The notes below the pieces were generated by a model that saw only the letters and a list, made by a program, of their open reading frames with translations, searched no databases and was not told the origin of the DNA. Below, piece by piece: positions 4,985 to 8,911 of a stretch of 8,911 nt of DNA (position 1 is the first letter of the stretch; each line of letters opens with the position of its first letter). A program made the position numbers and the translations under genes. The stretch comes from Paenibacillus sp. (GTDB taxonomy: Bacteria > Bacillota > Bacilli > Paenibacillales > Paenibacillaceae), in contig JAQSXN010000114.1 in assembly GCA_029256665.1 (NCBI GenBank), forward strand, positions 1-8,911, read 5' to 3'.

Positions 4985-6100
4985 ATGTTGTCAAAACAAT
5001 CGAACGTTTTTGTTTCCGCGTTTATGATCATGCTGTTGCTAGCGTTGTCCGCGTGCGGCAACGGAGAAGCCGGCAACGGCAATCAGTCCGGCAACGCCGG
5101 GCCGGAGACTTCGGGGACGCCCGCGCAGACCGAAACGGCTGCCCCTGCCGAAGAGCCCAAAGTCGAGGACGAAGGTACGCTTACCGTTTACCTCAACGAC
5201 TTTGACGCGCTTATTCCTTCGTTGTTCGAAGCCGCTACGGGCTATAAGGTCGAGCTCGTCGTCGGCAACGGCGCGGAGATCATGTCCCGCGTCGAGGCGG
5301 AGAAAGGCAATCCGCACTGGGACGTGTTGTGGATGGACGCCATGCCTTCCATTAACGGTCTGGGCGAAGCCGGTCAATTGATGGAGGGTTGGGCTCCGGA
5401 CAACCTTTCCGGCCTGACCGATTTCGCGAATTCGTTTGTTCCAGAAAAAAATTGGTACGTACCGACCGGCGCGCATGCCGCGGGCGTTATCGTATACAAC
5501 AAGGACAAAGTAAAGGCGGAGGACGCCCCAACAAGCTGGGAGCAGTTCGCCGACGCCAAATACAAAGACGCGATCGGAATGGCCGATCCCGCCATCGCCG
5601 CTCCCGCCTATCCATTCGTCTCCTGGTTCTTCGGCGAGAAAGGCATGGAAGAAGGACAAACCTTCTTCGGCGGCTGGATGAAGAACGGCTTGAAGGTCTA
5701 TCCCAAAAATCCGAACGTCGTCAAATCGTTGTCCGCCGGCGAAATTACGATCGCCGCACTGCAAGAAAGCAACGCGTACGCGATGAAAAACGCCAATGAG
5801 CCGATCGAAATCATCTGGCCGGAAGAGGGAGCCCCCGCATCCGTTCGGGTAGCCGCCATCCAAAAAGACACCAAAAATCCGAACGCGGCCAAAGCTTTTG
5901 TCGAGTTCCTTCTTGACCCCGCTACGCAGCAAGCCTTGATCGACCAAGGCGACGAAAGCTACTTCCAGCCTTCCGTTAAAGGCGTCAACGCCAAACCCGA
6001 CCGCGCGGCGAACGCGAAGCTCGTCGCGGCCGAAGCTTCTTGGGCATCACGGAACGAAGCCGCGATCAAGCAATGGTTCGCGGATCAATCGGTACAATAA
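4985..6100 (+). CDS. ABC transporter solute-binding lipoprotein (Fe3+/phosphonate/thiamine-type family)
   Basis: 371 residues from the ATG at 4985. The signal peptide has hydrophobic FMIMLLLAL and a lipobox, LSAC, with Cys24 as the lipid anchor; a Gly/Asn/Glu/Pro-rich linker runs to about residue 58. Residues about 60-371 are a family-1/6 extracellular solute-binding domain (GTLTVYLNDFDALIPSLFEA.TGYKVELVVGNGAEIMSRV; HWDVLWMDA; GVIVYNKDKV; AAKAFVEFLLDPATQQALI). It delivers substrate to the permease encoded 5 bases downstream. In FbpA a Tyr-Tyr pair that binds iron follows the AALI segment; here the matching stretch is AALQESNAYAMKN (from residue 258), without the pair, so Fe(3+) is disfavoured. 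A phosphonate, phosphate ester or other small anion is possible; the substrate is not assigned. A TTG at 4946 is in frame, but GGAGGG 11 bases before ATG 4985 supports the latter. Confidence 0.88.
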   Translation: MLSKQSNVFVSAFMIMLLLALSACGNGEAGNGNQSGNAGPETSGTPAQTETAAPAEEPKVEDEGTLTVYLNDFDALIPSLFEAATGYKVELVVGNGAEIMSRVEAEKGNPHWDVLWMDAMPSINGLGEAGQLMEGWAPDNLSGLTDFANSFVPEKNWYVPTGAHAAGVIVYNKDKVKAEDAPTSWEQFADAKYKDAIGMADPAIAAPAYPFVSWFFGEKGMEEGQTFFGGWMKNGLKVYPKNPNVVKSLSAGEITIAALQESNAYAMKNANEPIEIIWPEEGAPASVRVAAIQKDTKNPNAAKAFVEFLLDPATQQALIDQGDESYFQPSVKGVNAKPDRAANAKLVAAEASWASRNEAAIKQWFADQSVQ

Positions 6101-6105
6101 CGGAC

Positions 6106-7788
6106 ATGTTCGGCATGAATCATAATCGGCTGGGGTGGACGATAAGCGTCATCTTGTTCATCCTGGTTCTCTATCCCTTGGCGGCAGTCATGATTCAAGT
6201 GCTGCTGCCCGGGATTTTCTTTGGTCGTTTCGAGCTGGGAGACTGGAAGCTGCTGCTCGAAATCTTCCGTCGCCCGCTTTGGCAGAAATCGCTGGAGAAC
6301 TCGCTTCTGCTTGGCATCGGCACGACGCTTCTGGCCACGCTGCTCGGGAGCGCGCTTGCCGTCGCGCGCGCCGGCTGGTCGTTCCGAACGTCGAAGCTGC
6401 TCGACGCTTCCGCTTGGCTGCTTCTGATCACGCCGTCCTTTATTCTCGCTCAAGGCTGGGTGCTGTTCGCCGCGGGCGGAGGCATCGCCGTCGAATTATT
6501 GGGCTGGCGCTGGGTGACGCCGGCCGTCTTTCAACCTGCCGGCCTCATCTTTATCATGATGCTCAGCAAGTTCCCGTTCGCTTATCTTAGCGTCTACGCG
6601 GCGTTGGAATGGAAGGTCGACCAACTGGCCCATGCCGCCCGGCTGTCGGGAGCGACGGCGTTGACGGTATGGCGCACGATCCAAGGACCGCTGCTGCTTC
6701 CGGCCGTGCTTGCCGGCGCGGCGCTAGTCTTTATGGATACGATCGGCGACTTCGGCATGCCCGCTTCCATAGCCGCCGTCTACAAGTTTCCGACGCTTCC
6801 GTATTCCATTTACTCCGCGATCTACACGTCGCCGATTCGATTCGACATGGCGGGGGTATTGTCCTTTTATCTTGTCGTGTTGATCGGTCTTGCCATGGTG
6901 CTGCAATTTTACGCCCTTAAGCGCTCGCGTTTCGACTTCCTGTCGGGCGGCGCCGTTCGCGGCGTCCCTAAGCCTGCGGGACGCCTTGGCCCGCTGCTCG
7001 CGTCGCTTAACGTGCTGTTCTTAATGGTTGCCATCGGCATTCCGATCGGGGCCAACGTGCTGATGTCGGTATTCGTGACGCAAGGCGGGGGCTTTGCCTT
7101 CGATAATCTCACGCTATCCCATTACGGCCGCCTCTTCGCCGGCGGCGGCGATCTGCTGGAAGGACTATGGCATTCCCTGCTCATCGCGGCGGCGGCCGCC
7201 GCGATCGGACTGCTCGTCGGCCTCGGCGTAGCCTATGTATTGACGTACTCGGACTTCCGTTTCAAGCGCGCGGTCGAGACCGTATCCATTATTACCCTTG
7301 CCGTTCCCGGAGTCGTGCTCGGCATCGGCTATATTTTCGTCTGGAACCAAGCCTGGCTCGAGAACATCGGGTTGCTGCTTTACGGCACGCCTTGGATTCT
7401 CGTGCTCGCCGCGGTAGCCGGCGCGATTCCCGTGATAACGAGATTGATGACCGGGGCGATGGCCAAGGTGCCGGCGCAGCTGCTGACCGCGGCGCAATTG
7501 CAAGGAGGCGGCTTCTTCGCGAGAATCCGTCATATACTGCTTCCGCTCATCCGCGGCGCTCTCGTTTCCGCGGCGCTGGCGGCGTTCGGCTCCAGCATGT
7601 TCGATCTGGCGGTCAACTCCATCTTGTTCCCGCCCAAATTTTCGACGCTTCCCGTCGCGATCAACAAATCGTTCGAGGATCTCGACTTCGGATACGCATC
7701 GGCCGCTACGGTCACGGGATCGGCTCTAGTCATTCTCATTATTCTCGCGGCCGAAAGGCTGCTTCGCCGCAAGGAGGCTCACTCATGA
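6106..7788 (+). CDS. ABC transporter permease, two fused transmembrane domains (FbpB/ThiP/PhnU type)
   Basis: 560 residues from ATG 6106 (ATG 6115 is the alternative). About twelve hydrophobic segments fall in two homologous halves, separated near residues 270-300 by a loop carrying KRSRFDFLSGG and VPKPAGR. Each half has a coupling 'EAA' loop that contacts the ATPase: HAARLSGATALTVWRTIQGPLLLP (from about residue 176) and TAAQLQGGGFFARIRHILLPLIRG (from about 461). One chain thus supplies both membrane domains, as in FbpB and ThiP. It lies 5 bases after the binding-protein stop and has no clear ribosome-binding site, so translational coupling is likely. Its stop overlaps the ATPase start (ATGA at 7785-7788). 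The reading frame stays open upstream to 6040, but that would overlap the previous gene without a ribosome-binding site. Confidence 0.9.
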   Translation: MFGMNHNRLGWTISVILFILVLYPLAAVMIQVLLPGIFFGRFELGDWKLLLEIFRRPLWQKSLENSLLLGIGTTLLATLLGSALAVARAGWSFRTSKLLDASAWLLLITPSFILAQGWVLFAAGGGIAVELLGWRWVTPAVFQPAGLIFIMMLSKFPFAYLSVYAALEWKVDQLAHAARLSGATALTVWRTIQGPLLLPAVLAGAALVFMDTIGDFGMPASIAAVYKFPTLPYSIYSAIYTSPIRFDMAGVLSFYLVVLIGLAMVLQFYALKRSRFDFLSGGAVRGVPKPAGRLGPLLASLNVLFLMVAIGIPIGANVLMSVFVTQGGGFAFDNLTLSHYGRLFAGGGDLLEGLWHSLLIAAAAAAIGLLVGLGVAYVLTYSDFRFKRAVETVSIITLAVPGVVLGIGYIFVWNQAWLENIGLLLYGTPWILVLAAVAGAIPVITRLMTGAMAKVPAQLLTAAQLQGGGFFARIRHILLPLIRGALVSAALAAFGSSMFDLAVNSILFPPKFSTLPVAINKSFEDLDFGYASAATVTGSALVILIILAAERLLRRKEAHS

Positions 7789-8911
7789 ACGCAAATTCCG
7801 TACGGGAACGGCCAATGCAAGCGCCGCCGCGGCAAGAACAAGAACGGCGCTCAAGCTCGGCGGGCGCTCCCGAAACTGCTCCGTTACTGGAAATTCGCAA
7901 GCTCGCCAAGCGATACGGGAGCTTTCAGGCGCTCGGAGGAGTTGATCTAACGATGCGGCCCGGCGAGATCATCAGCGTGCTGGGACCTTCGGGCTGCGGC
8001 AAGTCGACATTGCTCCAGCTCATCGCGGGACTCGCTTCCCCCGACGACGGCGAGATCGTGATGGACGGCGCCATTATTTCTTCCCGCTCCCGGCTGACTC
8101 CGCCGGAACGCAGAGGCGTCAACATGGTATTCCAGGATTACGCGCTGTGGCCGCATATGACGGTCAAAGACAATATCGAATTCGGCATGAAACGAATGAA
8201 GCTAAGCCGCGACGAGATTGGCGACAGACTAGAAGAGCTTATGCGCCTGCTCCGGTTGCAAGGACTGGAGCGCAGGCTGCCTCCCCAGCTCTCGGGCGGC
8301 CAGCAGCAGCGGGTGGCGATCGCGAGAGCACTGGCCACGCGGCCTAGGCTGATGCTCCTCGACGAGCCGCTCTCCAATCTAGACATGCGGCTTCGCGTGG
8401 AGATGCGGACCGAGATGGCGTATTTGTTCCGCAAGCTGGGCACTAGCGTGTTCCATGTCACGCATGATCCCGACGAGGCGTTCGCGATGGCAGACCGTCT
8501 TCTCATCATGCGCGGCGGCCGGATCGATCAACTCGGGACGCCCGAGCAATGCTTCCGCCGGCCGGCCTCCCGTTGGTCCGCTTCTCTGCTCGGCGCCATC
8601 AATTCGCTCGAAGGCGTCTTTGCCGCAACGGAGCGAGGCTACGCCCTGTCGATCGGCGGTACCGTCATGCACGGCCTCCCCGATCCCGGCGCGGCGCCAG
8701 GGTCGCTGCTCGGCAAGCCGGGCGTCATCCTGTTCCGTCCAGAATCCGTCTCGGTCGAAGCGTCTGATGACGAGCGGAACGCTGGCGGCAACAACAACGA
8801 TTGCCTCAATCGATTGACGGTGACGATCGTCCATTGTTCATTCGAAGGCGTTTGCTGCCGTGCAGTAGCCGAGACCAGTTGCGGCCAGCGGTTATATATT
8901 GTACATGAGAA
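7785..8911 (+). CDS. ABC transporter ATP-binding protein, 3' end beyond the window
   Basis: Open from ATG 7785 to the window edge: 375 codons plus two bases, no stop. AAGGAGG lies 7 bases upstream and the start overlaps the permease stop (ATGA). Residues 1-33 are an Arg/Gln/Pro/Ser-rich extension before the nucleotide-binding domain (LLEIRKLAKRYG). Walker A is GPSGCGKST (67-75), the Q-loop is Gln117 (VFQDYALWPHMTV), the signature LSGGQQQR starts at 169, Walker B is LMLLDEP (189-195), the D-loop SNLD ends at 200, and the H-switch is His227 (VTHD). All catalytic motifs are intact. From about residue 270 there is a TOBE-type C-terminal region (GAINSLEGVFA, VILFRPESV), as in FbpC/PotA-like importer ATPases, which may be regulatory. 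It energises the upstream permease and binding protein. Confidence 0.92.
   Translation, partial: MNANSVRERPMQAPPRQEQERRSSSAGAPETAPLLEIRKLAKRYGSFQALGGVDLTMRPGEIISVLGPSGCGKSTLLQLIAGLASPDDGEIVMDGAIISSRSRLTPPERRGVNMVFQDYALWPHMTVKDNIEFGMKRMKLSRDEIGDRLEELMRLLRLQGLERRLPPQLSGGQQQRVAIARALATRPRLMLLDEPLSNLDMRLRVEMRTEMAYLFRKLGTSVFHVTHDPDEAFAMADRLLIMRGGRIDQLGTPEQCFRRPASRWSASLLGAINSLEGVFAATERGYALSIGGTVMHGLPDPGAAPGSLLGKPGVILFRPESVSVEASDDERNAGGNNNDCLNRLTVTIVHCSFEGVCCRAVAETSCGQRLYIVHE

Noticed and set aside
5039..5947. Minus-strand open frame of 302 codons over the solute-binding protein gene
   Set aside because: No domain, no start signal, antisense to a gene with a lipobox and family motifs.
4985..8911. 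Calling the importer an Fe(3+) transporter (fbpABC)
   Set aside because: Family layout fits, but the binding protein lacks the Tyr pair and the spacer has no Fur box; the substrate is left open.
1..8911. CRISPR arrays, tRNA/rRNA genes, transposases, phage genes
   Set aside because: No regularly spaced repeats, no tRNA- or rRNA-like sequence and no transposase or phage motifs were seen on either strand.

Overview
The window looks like the chromosome of a GC-rich Gram-positive of the Paenibacillus type (inferred, no marker gene). The reasons are strong AAAGGAG/GGAGG ribosome-binding sites, TTG starts, lipobox signal peptides, a secreted protein with a 'copper amine oxidase N-terminal' stalk domain, an AraC regulator fused to a binding-protein domain, and classic 7-1-7 Fur boxes. 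I see no rRNA, tRNA, CRISPR or transposase gene.

Left half (1-3922), an iron/siderophore-type locus. A leftward two-gene operon encodes a small lipoprotein of unknown function (1481-1987) and a secreted stalk-domain/siderophore-binding-protein fusion (161-1450). Divergent from it is a 557-residue AraC-family regulator with a C-terminal FecB-like binding domain (2249-3922), the architecture of B. subtilis Btr. The 261-bp divergent spacer carries one Fur-box-like site at each end; the one on the regulator side (2155-2169) is a perfect TGATAAT-G-ATTATCA. The likely logic is Fur repression when iron is sufficient, plus activation by the AraC protein when it binds an imported ferric chelate. No permease or ATPase for this system lies in the window. 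A repeat-like sequence with hairpins fills 1-122, and a miniature inverted repeat sharing its terminal 12 bases lies at 2196-2223, just before the regulator's ribosome-binding site.

Right half (3924-8911), a LysR-controlled ABC importer. A LysR-family gene (3924-4811, leftward) converges on the AraC gene with one base between their stop codons. It diverges from a rightward operon of solute-binding lipoprotein (4985-6100), fused two-domain permease (6106-7788) and ATPase (7785 to beyond the right edge). The order and permease design are those of the FbpABC / PhnSTU / ThiBPQ group. The binding protein lacks the tyrosine pair of Fe(3+)-binding FbpA and there is no Fur box here. Iron is therefore not the favoured substrate; an organic anion such as a phosphonate or phosphate ester is possible but unproven. 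A perfect 8-3-8 palindrome inside the LysR promoter is the probable autoregulatory operator.
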